A stretch of 64,000 nucleotides of DNA from Aphanothece hegewaldii CCALA 016 (lineage in GTDB: Bacteria > Cyanobacteriota > Cyanobacteriia > Cyanobacteriales > Microcystaceae). Under the pieces are notes generated by a model. That model was not told the origin of the DNA. It searched no databases and saw nothing but the letters and a program-made list of their open reading frames with translations. This document shows, in pieces, positions 45,346 to 54,043 of this stretch (position 1 is its first letter; each line of letters begins with the position of its first letter). Location: the NCBI RefSeq assembly GCF_003007785.1, contig NZ_PXOH01000015.1, positions 53,627 through 117,626 on the forward strand, written 5' to 3'. A program made the translations under genes and the position numbers.

Positions 45346-46308
45346 TTACTGTCGGTTTACTTGAATAAAGATTTCAGATAAAATTTCACCAGCACCAGCA
45401 TCTCTAACTTTGTTTGCTAATTCTTTACCTAGTGCTTCTGCTTCGCTGGGTAGCCCTGAAACAGTATCTTTAATTAATCTTTGTCCATCCAAACTTGCTA
45501 CCATTCCAGTTAGCGTTAAAACACCATTTTCGATTTTTGTATTAACGCCGATGGGAACTTGACAACCTCCCTCTAATTCTCTTAAAAATGAACGTTCGGC
45601 ATAACAACGATCGCGTGTTTCTTCGTGTTCTAATGGTTTTAATACTTCCAAAATTTCTGGATCTTCTGTTCGACATTCTATCCCTAAAGCACCTTGTCCT
45701 ACAGCGTGTAAAGAGATTTCTGCGGGTATAACTTGATGAATGCGATCGCTCATTCCTAAACGTTGTAAACCAGCTACGGCTAGAATAATTCCATCATATT
45801 CACCCGCTTCTAATTTAGCTAAACGAGTATTCACATTTCCCCGTATATCTTTAAACGTTAAATGAGGAAAATGATGACGCAATTGTGCTAAACGTCTCAG
45901 AGAAGAAGTTCCAATAACCGCACCTTCGGGTAAAGTATCTAACTGTTTATCTTGATTTTTTTCTGAGACGACTAAAGCATCAGCAGGATCTACTCTTTGA
46001 GTAACACATCCTAACATTAATCCATCGGGTAAATTAGTTGGTAAATCTTTCAAAGAATGAACCGCAAAATCAACTTGTTTATCTAACATTGCGACTTCTA
46101 ATTCTTTTGTAAATAAACCTTTATCACCAATTTTTGCTAAAGCGACATCTAAAATTTTATCCCCTTGGGTACTCATAGTTTCGACATCAAACTGACGAGT
46201 AGGAAAATGCTTTTGTAGTTCTTCTTGTACCCAGTAAGTTTGAACTAAAGCAAGTTGACTTTTACGCGAACCAATACGAATTGTGCGAGTTGAAGGAGAA
46301 ACGACCAT
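45346..46308 (-). CDS. hemC: Hydroxymethylbilane synthase (porphobilinogen deaminase)
   Basis: Polymerises four porphobilinogens into hydroxymethylbilane on the way to heme, chlorophyll and bilins. The 320 residues show [13 protein letters not shown] at the start, VHSLKDLPT, the arginine-rich substrate loop [23 protein letters not shown], and the dipyrromethane-binding cysteine in [10 protein letters not shown] (about 246). Full length. Confidence 0.96.
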   Translation of the reverse strand: MVVSPSTRTIRIGSRKSQLALVQTYWVQEELQKHFPTRQFDVETMSTQGDKILDVALAKIGDKGLFTKELEVAMLDKQVDFAVHSLKDLPTNLPDGLMLGCVTQRVDPADALVVSEKNQDKQLDTLPEGAVIGTSSLRRLAQLRHHFPHLTFKDIRGNVNTRLAKLEAGEYDGIILAVAGLQRLGMSDRIHQVIPAEISLHAVGQGALGIECRTEDPEILEVLKPLEHEETRDRCYAERSFLRELEGGCQVPIGVNTKIENGVLTLTGMVASLDGQRLIKDTVSGLPSEAEALGKELANKVRDAGAGEILSEIFIQVNRQ

Positions 46309-46510
46309 ATAAGGTTTAACCTAGAAAACATCAATACTAGCGACTCGATCTAGGGTATCGCAGAGATCGACCTCATTTCGTAAATCTATCCCCTTCTAGT
46401 CTGAAATAGTTACATCTTGTAATATTTTTCTCGTTGGTTTTTTTTACCATGTAATTAATGACAACACCTAATCACTCTAATAAGATAGCCTATAATCTAA
46501 GACGGTGTGA

Positions 46511-46538
46511 GTAGAGACGTGCCAAGGTGCGTCTATAC
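46511..46538. repeat. GTAGAGACG-type palindrome
   Basis: GTAGAGACG and CGTCTATAC (one mismatch) are arms of an imperfect palindrome centred on GCCAAGGTG. It lies 8 bp before the chosen start of the next gene and is related to 23124-23144. Confidence 0.6.
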
Positions 46539-46545
46539 AAAGTAT

Positions 46546-47163
46546 ATGATTCTTCGATTGAGTCCAATTCGCAAAAAAAAACCGTCTCGATCCATTGCTC
46601 GTTCGGGATTCCATCAACTATGGTTAATGGTAGGATTAACTTTTACAACAGGTGTATGGTGGGGTTATCGGGAAGTAAAAAGTTTTTTTACCCCTCCAGA
46701 AGCTATCCTAGTTTTAGGCGGTCATGAATCTCGTGAGCGATATGCGGCAAAGTTAGCGCTAAAATACCCAAATCTTCCTATTTGGGTGTCTTCTGGTAGT
46801 CCGAAAGCATACGCGAAACGTATTTTTACTTCATCGGGTGTCAACACTAACCCTGAGCATCTGCATTTAGATTATCGTGCAGTTGATACCGTCACTAACT
46901 TTACAACATTAGTAGAAGATTTTAAAAAACATGGCATTGATAGTGTTTATTTAGTCACCTCAGATAATCATATGCGTCGTGCGCGTATTGTCGGCGAAAT
47001 TGTTTTAGGAAGTCAGGGTATCTTTATTAGACCCCTTTCGGTGCCTTCTGATGCACCCTCGGAACCCATTGAGAAGAGTTTACGAGATGGAGCCAGAGCA
47101 GTACTATGGTTAATAATGGGATCAACTGGCGAAGATTTAAAAAAATACCCGACACCCCGATGA
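46546..47163 (+). CDS. YdcF-like DUF218 membrane protein
   Basis: The 205 residues (ATG 46546; a longer reading from 46507 would lie in a repeated palindrome) begin with a basic tail and one transmembrane helix (about 25-43, LWLMVGLTFTTGVWWGY). The DUF218 domain follows: AILVLGGHESRERYAA, LPIWVSSGSP, and TSDNHMRRA, where the family keeps GG, SG and H-x-x-R residues. The domain is linked to envelope polysaccharide or vancomycin-sensitivity functions (SanA, ElyC). The stop overlaps the next start by 4 bp. Confidence 0.82.
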   Translation: MILRLSPIRKKKPSRSIARSGFHQLWLMVGLTFTTGVWWGYREVKSFFTPPEAILVLGGHESRERYAAKLALKYPNLPIWVSSGSPKAYAKRIFTSSGVNTNPEHLHLDYRAVDTVTNFTTLVEDFKKHGIDSVYLVTSDNHMRRARIVGEIVLGSQGIFIRPLSVPSDAPSEPIEKSLRDGARAVLWLIMGSTGEDLKKYPTPR

Positions 47164-47672
47164 GTGAGCTAATTATTTGGCAAGTGGATAGCAATAATCC
47201 CCAGAAAGCTGTTTATTTTACACAGATTGAGCAATGGTGGCAAGATCTGAATTTAAAAGAGGTTTCTTGGCAACAACGTCTTATTCCTGAGACTGGGCAA
47301 ATTAACTGGGAACCGCAACGGTTTGATGAAAATTTGACCCTTGTGAGTCCCCAAATTCGCGGAATTACGCTCTATTGGCATAAGCTCACTTTTGAAGATG
47401 AACGCAGTATAACGCCTCAGAAGCTCATTCTAGACCCCGTAGCGGAGACGTTAGATATATACCCCCAATCTCAATCTAATTTGGCGATTCGCATTAGCAA
47501 ACTGGGTATTATTTATCAAAAGTTTGAGCTAACCGATCCGTTGATTGTTAGTAAAAACACTGAAGATGGCACGATTCTTTTATTGCGGGATAAACAACAA
47601 CAACTCGAAATTAAAATTAATCTGAGTCAAAACAGTTTAAAGCAATTGCTAGATAATTTACAAGCTGACTAG
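47160..47672 (+). CDS. Hypothetical protein coupled to the DUF218 gene
   Basis: The 170-residue soluble protein starts at ATG 47160, overlapping the previous stop (ATGA). It is rich in Gln, Trp and Leu and reads as an alternating beta structure (IIWQVDSNNPQK, LVSPQIRGITLYWHKLTF), with no domain I recognise. The strict coupling suggests that its product acts together with the membrane protein. The 3' end overlaps the convergent DUF6887 gene by 15 bp. Confidence 0.65.
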   Translation: MSELIIWQVDSNNPQKAVYFTQIEQWWQDLNLKEVSWQQRLIPETGQINWEPQRFDENLTLVSPQIRGITLYWHKLTFEDERSITPQKLILDPVAETLDIYPQSQSNLAIRISKLGIIYQKFELTDPLIVSKNTEDGTILLLRDKQQQLEIKINLSQNSLKQLLDNLQAD

Positions 47673-47873
47673 GACTAAATGTTTTTTTTGAATTTTTTGT
47701 TTAATTACTTCTTCAATTTGTTTTTTTCCCTCATCAGTATTGGGAAAGTTGTAGCGAGTTGCTTGTAGGTTGCGACGACTCATCAAACTCCGCAATGCTT
47801 CTAGATCTTCTTTATGTTCTAAAACGTATTGTCTTAATTCCGATTTACTCATTTTTGCAAAATCTTTATTCAT
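47658..47873 (-). CDS. DUF6887-like small protein
   Basis: The 71-residue protein has the pattern M-K-x-F-x-K-M-S-K-S-E-L-R-x-Y-V-L-x-H-K-E-D-L-E-A-L of the cyanobacterial DUF6887 group (helical, SAP-like start). These proteins are commonly found beside a DUF6888 gene, which is not present here. Function unknown. Confidence 0.7.
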   Translation of the reverse strand: MNKDFAKMSKSELRQYVLEHKEDLEALRSLMSRRNLQATRYNFPNTDEGKKQIEEVIKQKIQKKHLVLVSL

Positions 47874-48115
47874 TTTCTAAAAACTCCCAGTATCAATCCT
47901 GATTAATAATAATTTCGATATTTTATCCAGATAAAATATAAATTTTTCCTGTTATATTATCGCGCACGAAACAGACGAATATCTTGGTAAAGATTAGATA
48001 AGCTTTGACAAACTAAGATACACTTTAAAGCTTGTTTAACGGTTGGTGAAATAGTTTTGCTTAAAATCCTACAACTTTTATTCTACAATAAACACTGGTA
48101 AAGAACCCCAATAAA

Positions 48116-48595
48116 ATGAGACGAGCACTCGTATTTATTCTCACTTTAAGTCTAAGCAGTTGTAATAATGCTTTATTAATTACTCCTCAAATTCCTGTAG
48201 GTGGGTTAAATAGTGGTGTATCCGAAGAATATCCATCTTACAGCAGTGATGGGAGATATTTAGCATTTGCATCCGATCGCAATGGTAGACGCAGTATTTA
48301 TTTATACGACTTACAACAACGTCAATTAGTCTCTCTTCCTAATCTTAATCGACGTGATTCTATGCAAGATCAACCAGATTTAAGTTTAGATGGTCGCTAC
48401 ATTGCTTATGTTTCCACAGAACGCGGTAAAACTGATATTATGATTTACGATCGCCTCTCTCAACGTTCAGAATTATTAACTGCAAATGTTCGCGGATCGG
48501 TACGTCATCCGACAATTAGTGGGGATGGTAAAAAAGTTGCTTTTCAAACCAGTCAAGGGGGACAATGGAATATTGCTATTGTTGAACGAAAGTAA
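48116..48595 (+). CDS. TolB-like lipoprotein with PD40 repeats
   Basis: A 159-residue protein starting with a lipoprotein signal (MRRALVFILTLSLSSC, lipid-attached Cys16) and three PD40/WD40-like beta-propeller repeats: EYPSYSSDGRYLAFASDRNG, QPDLSLDGRYIAYVSTERG and HPTISGDGKKVAFQTSQGG. These are the repeats of the TolB propeller, but only half a propeller is present, so oligomerisation or truncation from a larger TolB-like protein is possible. Confidence 0.85.
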   Translation: MRRALVFILTLSLSSCNNALLITPQIPVGGLNSGVSEEYPSYSSDGRYLAFASDRNGRRSIYLYDLQQRQLVSLPNLNRRDSMQDQPDLSLDGRYIAYVSTERGKTDIMIYDRLSQRSELLTANVRGSVRHPTISGDGKKVAFQTSQGGQWNIAIVERK

Positions 48596-48692
48596 TTAAA
48601 ATATATATGGATTATATGTAACAAAGGTGTAGGGGTTTGGTTGATCATTAAATTGAGGATAAAAATTATATTTTTTACGCCATGAAATAAGA

Positions 48693-49784
48693 TTAATTAC
48701 TGTTTTCTATATTTTCTGACTCTGATTCATCAAGACTAGGATAATCATTAGTTTTAGGAAAGTAGGCTAATTTTAAAGGAAAAGGTATATTGATGTTTTG
48801 TTTTTTATATTGCTGATGGAGCTTTTTTAAAAAATCGTGTTTGAGCTTAATATGTTCAAAAAATTCCTCTTCTTTAATTTTTAGATAAACGGTTAATTTA
48901 ATACTAAAATAATCAAATTGTTGATAACGAATGAAAGGTTTATCGTCATTTTTAAAAGCTTGAATAGTTTCTTGGGCGACTTGCAATGTTACTTTTTCTA
49001 CTTTTTCTAAATCACTATCATAACTAACCGCTAATTCTATGGGGATAATAATAGATTTGTCAGGTAAACTATAATTTCTAAAACTCGATGTAATAATCTT
49101 AGAATTTGGAATAACCATTAAATTATCGGTAATTTCCTGAATAATAGTATATTTTAATTCTACATCTATAACATAACCATTTTCTCCCGATTTTAATTGA
49201 ATATAATCACCTGGACGCACTTTTTTTGAAGTAATAATATTAATGCCAGACATTAAATTAGATAAAGTATTTTGTAAAGCTAAACCAATTGATACACCAC
49301 CAACACCAAAAGCTGTTAGAAACGGAGTAATACTAACTCCAACAGATTGTAAAATTAGCAAAAAGCCTATACTAAATACAATGACTTTTAAAAGAAAATC
49401 AAAAAGAGTTGTTAAAGGTGATATTCCATCATCTTTAGTTGTATAAACTCTTAGAATAGTCACTGATACTTCGGCAACAAGAACGGTAAATGAGCCTAAA
49501 AAAGTCGCCAATAAAAGTTTTTGAGCAACTAAAATAATATTAATTTGAAAAGGTAAAAGCCGCAAGGAAAGAGAAATACCGCCTAAAAGAAACCAAAAAA
49601 TACTAATTTTTTCTAAGGGTTCAACTAGAATAGTATCTATTTTCCAGCCTTGGAGAGTTCGACTTTTAAATAAACGTGAAAAAAAGTATTTTTTAAATAA
49701 TATTCCTATAATTAAGCTAGTGACAATAATGCTTAAAGGAAGAAGAAGAGTTATTAAATTATTAATTTGTAAGTTTTGAATCAT
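48693..49784 (-). CDS. MscS-family mechanosensitive channel
   Basis: The 363-residue protein has four predicted transmembrane helices (about 13-30, 55-75, 82-105, 130-160) and the MscS pore helix signature GVGGVSIGLALQNTLSNLMSGI (about 157-178), followed by the beta domain (VRPGDYIQLKSGENGYVIDV) and the C-terminal alpha/beta domain. It would release solutes under hypo-osmotic stress. An extra N-terminal helix relative to E. coli MscS is usual in cyanobacteria. Confidence 0.93.
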   Translation of the reverse strand: MIQNLQINNLITLLLPLSIIVTSLIIGILFKKYFFSRLFKSRTLQGWKIDTILVEPLEKISIFWFLLGGISLSLRLLPFQINIILVAQKLLLATFLGSFTVLVAEVSVTILRVYTTKDDGISPLTTLFDFLLKVIVFSIGFLLILQSVGVSITPFLTAFGVGGVSIGLALQNTLSNLMSGINIITSKKVRPGDYIQLKSGENGYVIDVELKYTIIQEITDNLMVIPNSKIITSSFRNYSLPDKSIIIPIELAVSYDSDLEKVEKVTLQVAQETIQAFKNDDKPFIRYQQFDYFSIKLTVYLKIKEEEFFEHIKLKHDFLKKLHQQYKKQNINIPFPLKLAYFPKTNDYPSLDESESENIENSN

Positions 49785-50379
49785 AAAAATTAGTGGAATT
49801 GAACATTAATTTTATTGTTTAAGTTATATATTAAAATCATGAGTCAGAACACATCTTTATCAATAAACCATCATATTGTAAATCTTTATTAACTTTTATA
49901 ACAAAATAAGTTTAACATCAATTTAAAAAAATCTATAATTTTTTAAGGTTTAATTCAATATATGAGAGATGTAAGACCGAGACAACACCAAAAGCGATGT
50001 TTTATTTTCTTTAAATTCTTTAAAAATCATTATATTTTGATATACAAATTTATTTTTCTTAATATACAAATTGAGTTAGCACAAATTACGACGAAAAAAT
50101 CAGTAAAAATGCGGTTACATGAAAAAGCTTTATTAGGGCTAAATAGAATTAGTGAAAACACACTGATCATGTTTTTCAAGTGACAAGCATTAATTACGAT
50201 CAATCCTTTAAAAGCCAAAAGCTTTCAGTCAAGCAAAAACACTATGAACTTAACTTCTCATGAATGTAGGTAAACAAGAGAACATGGTCGTTGAATTGCT
50301 ACAGGTGCAGGCGCAATGAAATCACTTACTGTTTGAATTTACTTTTCAGATTTATTTTGAATCAAACGAGGAAAAAACG
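49785..50379. promoter_or_regulatory. Long AT-rich spacer upstream of the roadblock-GTPase cluster
   Basis: This 595-bp region is strongly AT-rich. A 73-codon frame at 49962-50183 has no ribosome-binding site and a Phe/Lys-rich composition and is not accepted as a gene. The last 100 bp hold the probable promoter and leader of the downstream cluster, with AACGAGGAAAA as the ribosome-binding site. Confidence 0.35.
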
Positions 50380-50751
50380 ATGGGCATTAACACAGGCAAA
50401 TTAACTAATGTATTACAAAATTTTGTGACAGGAACCAATGATGTTCAGGGTGCGGCTGTGGTTACTCCTGATGGACTTTCTTTAGCTTCGGCACTTCCAC
50501 CAGGTATGGATGATGAACGGGTTTCCGCCATGTCAGCAGCGATGTTATCTTTAGGAGAAAGAATTGGTAGTGAACTTGCTAGAGGTGGCGTAGATCGGAT
50601 TTATGTGGAAGGTAATGAAGGATATGGAGTCCTCACAAGCTGTGGTAATGATGCTGTATTTCTTGTCCTAGCAAGTAAAGCAGTAAAACAGGGTATTTTA
50701 ATGTTAGAAATTAAACGCGCTTTAGAAGACTTGAAAACACTTTTGATTTAA
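50380..50751 (+). CDS. Roadblock/LC7-domain protein (MglB-like)
   Basis: The 123-residue protein is a single roadblock/LC7 fold: an N-terminal helix (KLTNVLQNFVTG), then VQGAAVVTPDGLSLASALPPGMDDERVSAMSAAML, the hydrophobic strand VEGNEGYGVLTSCGNDAVFLVLA and a C-terminal helix. Such proteins dimerise and regulate small GTPases of the MglA/Gtr/Rag kind, and the next gene encodes one. The gap is 120 bp. Confidence 0.9.
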   Translation: MGINTGKLTNVLQNFVTGTNDVQGAAVVTPDGLSLASALPPGMDDERVSAMSAAMLSLGERIGSELARGGVDRIYVEGNEGYGVLTSCGNDAVFLVLASKAVKQGILMLEIKRALEDLKTLLI

Positions 50752-50871
50752 TTAGTTTCTCTTAGCCGAATCCTGATTATCAAATAGAGGAGGTGTCATA
50801 AACTTGTGTTCATCTTCTCATTTTTTATAATCTTTTTTTGTTTAATTCCTGTTCAGGAGACAGATAGATTT

Positions 50872-51411
50872 ATGGAAATAATGCGCTTAGTTATTACTGG
50901 GCCAGTGGGAGCGGGGAAATCGACTTTTATTCGTTCGGTGAGCGAGATAGAAGTAGTCGATACAGATCGAGCGGCCACAGATGACACGAAACTGTTAAAA
51001 CCTAAAACAACAGTAGCTTTTGACTTTGGTCGTTTACAATTTAGCCCGAATATGGCTTTACATCTTTATGGAACGCCAGGACAGTCTCGTTTTGATTTTA
51101 TGTGGGATATTTTGATATGTAAAGCCCATGCCTACATGATTTTGATTCCTGCTAACCGACCGAGTGAATTTCGTTATGCTCGTCGTATCATTAATTTCAT
51201 GGAACAACGCGCTAAAATTCCAATGGTCATCGGTTTAACTCATACAGATTGTCCGGGGGCGTGGTTTCCCGAAAATATGTCGATCGCTTTGGGTTATACA
51301 AACGAAAAAACTCGACCACCTATTATTACTGTTAATGCCACCAAAACAGGATCAGTTGCTCAAGCGGTAATGGTTTTGGTTAAACAATTAATGCAAGAAT
51401 GTCTAGTTTAG
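50872..51411 (+). CDS. Small MglA/Gtr-like GTPase
   Basis: The 179 residues (ATG 50872, behind AGGAG; an upstream in-frame start would add a hydrophobic low-complexity run) contain the P-loop ITGPVGAGKST (about 8-18), the switch II region HLYGTPGQSRF (DxxG replaced by YGTPGQ) and the nucleotide-specificity motif as THTD (about 123-126) in place of NKxD. The base-recognition motif difference is typical of this bacterial group. It is the probable partner of the roadblock protein 120 bp upstream. Confidence 0.88.
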   Translation: MEIMRLVITGPVGAGKSTFIRSVSEIEVVDTDRAATDDTKLLKPKTTVAFDFGRLQFSPNMALHLYGTPGQSRFDFMWDILICKAHAYMILIPANRPSEFRYARRIINFMEQRAKIPMVIGLTHTDCPGAWFPENMSIALGYTNEKTRPPIITVNATKTGSVAQAVMVLVKQLMQECLV

Positions 51412-51437
51412 TCTATTGTATTCATTTGTGACTGATT

Positions 51438-52286
51438 ATGACGATCACAGGACAATTATCAGAATTTTCTTTACCCGAACTTTTTCAATTCCTTGAACAA
51501 GGACAAAAAACGGGGTTACTCACGCTTAACTCGATGATCCGAGAAACCAAAAAACATTATATTTGGTTCCGTCAGGGTCGTATTATAGCCGCAAGCGATC
51601 GCAATGATCAACAAGGTTTACTGACTCTAATTCAGAAACGAGGCTGGCTCAAAAATATTCCATCAATAACAGAAGAACAACTACAAACCACACCTGTAGG
51701 ACTATATTTCAAAGCCAATAATCTGTTACAAGCCGAGCAGCTTAAACTCTTATTTTATGCCCAAGTGATGCAGCAAGTCTGTGCTTTATTTGAGTTACCC
51801 GATGCTCACTTTGCTTTTGAGACAAATACGCCCATTCCCTCTCTAGAATTGACTGGGTTAAGTAGTCCAGGGGCAGAAGTTACTTTAGCTGGTTTACGTG
51901 CTTTGCGATCTTGGAGTGCTTTACAAGACAAGCTACCCGAAACCAACTCAGCTTTAACCAGTCGTAATGAAGGAAAACCCTCACTTCATCTTAATCAATC
52001 TGAGTGGAAAGTTTGGGAATTTACTGATGGGAATGTTACTCTTAAAGCGATCGCCGAACAACTACAAATTCCTGTAGAACAAATTCAACAAATCGCCTTT
52101 CGTCTAATTGTCGTAAATCTTGTGGAAGAGTTGCCGATGGTGGTTGCTTCTGCTAACCCCATACCGCCGATTAATTCTCTCGAATTTAATTCAGAAGAGG
52201 CGAAAACTAGCACCAGTAATCATCCTAGTGGTCTAAGTGCTGCTTTTTTAGAAAATTTAATGAGCTTTTTGCAAGGGAAAGCTTAA
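51438..52286 (+). CDS. DUF4388 (PatA-N-like) domain protein
   Basis: The 282-residue protein starts with the DUF4388/PATAN module: ITGQLSEFSLPELFQFLEQGQKTGLLTL and WFRQGRIIAA (about 3-60), a domain used in two-component and gliding-related regulators. The rest is a helical region and a predicted winged-helix-like part (WKVWEFTDGNVTLKAIAEQLQI, about 195-215), then a disordered Ser/Asn-rich tail. There is no receiver domain, unlike full PatA. It lies 26 bp after the GTPase gene. Confidence 0.8.
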   Translation: MTITGQLSEFSLPELFQFLEQGQKTGLLTLNSMIRETKKHYIWFRQGRIIAASDRNDQQGLLTLIQKRGWLKNIPSITEEQLQTTPVGLYFKANNLLQAEQLKLLFYAQVMQQVCALFELPDAHFAFETNTPIPSLELTGLSSPGAEVTLAGLRALRSWSALQDKLPETNSALTSRNEGKPSLHLNQSEWKVWEFTDGNVTLKAIAEQLQIPVEQIQQIAFRLIVVNLVEELPMVVASANPIPPINSLEFNSEEAKTSTSNHPSGLSAAFLENLMSFLQGKA

Positions 52287-52321
52287 TCTAAATAAAAGAG
52301 GCTAACGGATGATCTTGAGCA

Positions 52322-52660
52322 ATGAAAAAAATTACAGCTATTATTCGATCGCACAAACTAGAAGAAGTCAAAACTACCCTGATTAATTCGGGGGTTATTG
52401 GTTTAACTGTCTCAGATATGCGCCAATTTGGTCGATTTAAGAAACAAGAGATTCTTTATCGGGGTGCAGAATATACTATTGATTTTGTGAACCGCATTAA
52501 ACTAGAAATTATTGTTGATGAGCATCAAGTCTCTTCTTTATTAGACGCTTTAGTTAACAGTGCTAGTACGGGAGAAATTGGAGATGGCAAAATTTTTATT
52601 TCTCCAATTAATGAAATTGTCAGAATTAGAACGGGAGAAACCAATATAGAAGCGATCTAA
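52322..52660 (+). CDS. glnB: Divergent PII signal-transduction protein
   Basis: The 112 residues align without gaps to cyanobacterial PII: N-terminal MKKITAIIRSHKLEEVK, T-loop with Y46-R47-G48 and E50-Y51, ATP-site TGEIGDGKIFI, and C-terminal R101, R103 and EAI. Key departures are Ala49 instead of the phosphorylated Ser49, Phe39 in place of the metal-ligating Gln39, and Arg58 instead of the 2-oxoglutarate-binding Lys58. This makes a typical carbon/nitrogen sensor role doubtful. A second, canonical glnB would be expected elsewhere in the genome. It follows the DUF4388 gene by 35 bp. Confidence 0.85.
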   Translation: MKKITAIIRSHKLEEVKTTLINSGVIGLTVSDMRQFGRFKKQEILYRGAEYTIDFVNRIKLEIIVDEHQVSSLLDALVNSASTGEIGDGKIFISPINEIVRIRTGETNIEAI

Positions 52661-52842
52661 AACCATCTATCTAGAATGGTATCTTTAAGTGTTTATTTTT
52701 CATTCCTAAGATATAAACCTCATTTTATTGACTAATTTTCTCAAACTATGTCAAGAGTATGATGTATTAAAAAATTAGACTAACTAAGATTTATCAAGAA
52801 CAATTAAAAAAATTGTTTTGATGAATTTAGAGGTTTAAAGTT

Positions 52843-53322
52843 ATGGCTTCTCCAGTTTCAGAGCAAACAAATCAATTAAGCGATCAATTTAGACAATTCG
52901 GTGTAGACGAACAATTAGCCTTACTTTGGTTTGTCTATAAAAAAATGGGTTCTTCTATCACTGTAGCGGCTCCTGGGGCTGCTGAATCGGAAATTTCAGG
53001 CGGCTTATTTAAACAAGTTCAAGAAAAATCTCAAGAAGAACAGTTACAAATTCAGCGTGATATATTGAATGGAATTTCGACAGAGATTACCCGTGAATAT
53101 GGTTCACTTAGAGCAAATAGTAAACTCGCTTTCTGGTATTTTTTAGCGCAGGGAATGGATGAAGGAACAATTATTCCTTTTCCTGAAGATTATTCTTTAT
53201 CTGGTCAAGGTGAACAATGGATCACGGCACTTGAAGGCGAAGAGTTTCAACAACAAATTACAATTTTAAGAACGATCGTCGATCGCTCAGGTTCCGCACC
53301 CGCATCGGGATCGGCAATATAA
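52843..53322 (+). CDS. Helical carotenoid protein (N-terminal OCP domain homologue)
   Basis: The 159-residue all-helical protein matches the N-terminal carotenoid-binding domain of orange carotenoid protein: QTNQLSDQFRQFGVDEQLALLWFVYKKMG, GGLFKQVQEKSQEEQLQIQRDIL, and LAFWYFLAQGMDEGTIIPFP. The C-terminal NTF2-like domain of OCP is absent. Helical carotenoid proteins bind keto-carotenoids and quench singlet oxygen or phycobilisome energy, depending on clade. It fits the phycobilisome genes seen elsewhere in the window. Confidence 0.9.
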   Translation: MASPVSEQTNQLSDQFRQFGVDEQLALLWFVYKKMGSSITVAAPGAAESEISGGLFKQVQEKSQEEQLQIQRDILNGISTEITREYGSLRANSKLAFWYFLAQGMDEGTIIPFPEDYSLSGQGEQWITALEGEEFQQQITILRTIVDRSGSAPASGSAI

Positions 53323-53361
53323 TTTATAGCATTTATTAATTGACAAAATTAAGATTATATG

Positions 53362-53416
53362 CAGGGGTTTTCAAACCCTCCAAAACGGACGTACAAGAAG
53401 TGCGTCTTTTTTTTTT
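53362..53416 (+). terminator. Palindrome and intrinsic terminator after the helical carotenoid gene
   Basis: First comes the GGGGTTTTCAAACCCTC palindrome (a member of the GTAGGGG family). Then the stem GACGTAC / GTGCGTC (one G-T pair, 5-nt loop, 53388-53406) is followed by ten T residues. Confidence 0.8.
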
Positions 53417-53474
53417 GCTAAAACTCAAGCTAATCTAGTAGGTGGGTGCTATTCTTTGTCCCAAATAAGAGTCT

Positions 53475-54011
53475 ATGTCAGAACAACTGATTTCAATCCT
53501 TTCCGCCGATGAAATTCGTAGAACCATAACCCGTCTTGCTTCAGAAATCATTGAAAAAAATAATGATTTGTCGCAACTGATCTTACTGGGAATTTATACT
53601 AGGGGCGTTCCTCTAGCTAATTTGTTGGCGACTCAAATTGAAATTCTAGAACAAGTTAAAGTTCCAGTTGGTGCGATCGATATTACATTTTATCGAGATG
53701 ATCTTGATCGCATAAAAACCCGTACCCCCGAAAAAAGCAAAATACCCAAAAGTCTCACGGGTAAAACAGTTATTCTAGTCGATGATGTAATCTATAAAGG
53801 ACGCACAATTCGAGCCGCTTTAAACGCTGTTACAGAATATGGTCGCCCTGAAGTGATTCGTTTACTTACTTTAGTCGATCGAGGACATCGAGAATTACCG
53901 ATCCATCCTGATTTTATCGGGAAAAAGCTACCCACTTCCTCCGAAGAACAGGTTAAGGTCTATTTACAAGCGATCGATCACAGAGATGCGGTGGAGTTAA
54001 TAAAAAGCTAA
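53475..54011 (+). CDS. pyrR: PyrR-type regulator and uracil phosphoribosyltransferase
   Basis: The 178 residues have the PRPP-binding signature [18 protein letters not shown] (about 97-114) and the PyrR-specific end with [14 protein letters not shown]. In bacilli PyrR attenuates pyr-operon RNA and has weak uracil phosphoribosyltransferase activity; in cyanobacteria the RNA role is not shown. No pyr operon is next to it. Confidence 0.93.
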   Translation: MSEQLISILSADEIRRTITRLASEIIEKNNDLSQLILLGIYTRGVPLANLLATQIEILEQVKVPVGAIDITFYRDDLDRIKTRTPEKSKIPKSLTGKTVILVDDVIYKGRTIRAALNAVTEYGRPEVIRLLTLVDRGHRELPIHPDFIGKKLPTSSEEQVKVYLQAIDHRDAVELIKS

Positions 54012-54043
54012 GATCAATGTAGTTTGACGCGCTAGGATGGAAT

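Noticed and set aside
46507..46545. A longer N-terminus for the DUF218 gene
   Set aside because: The extra codons lie in a dispersed palindrome and add residues unlike the family.
49962..50183. A 73-codon gene upstream of the roadblock gene
   Set aside because: Rich in Phe, Lys and Ile as expected of AT-rich noncoding DNA; start lacks a ribosome-binding site.
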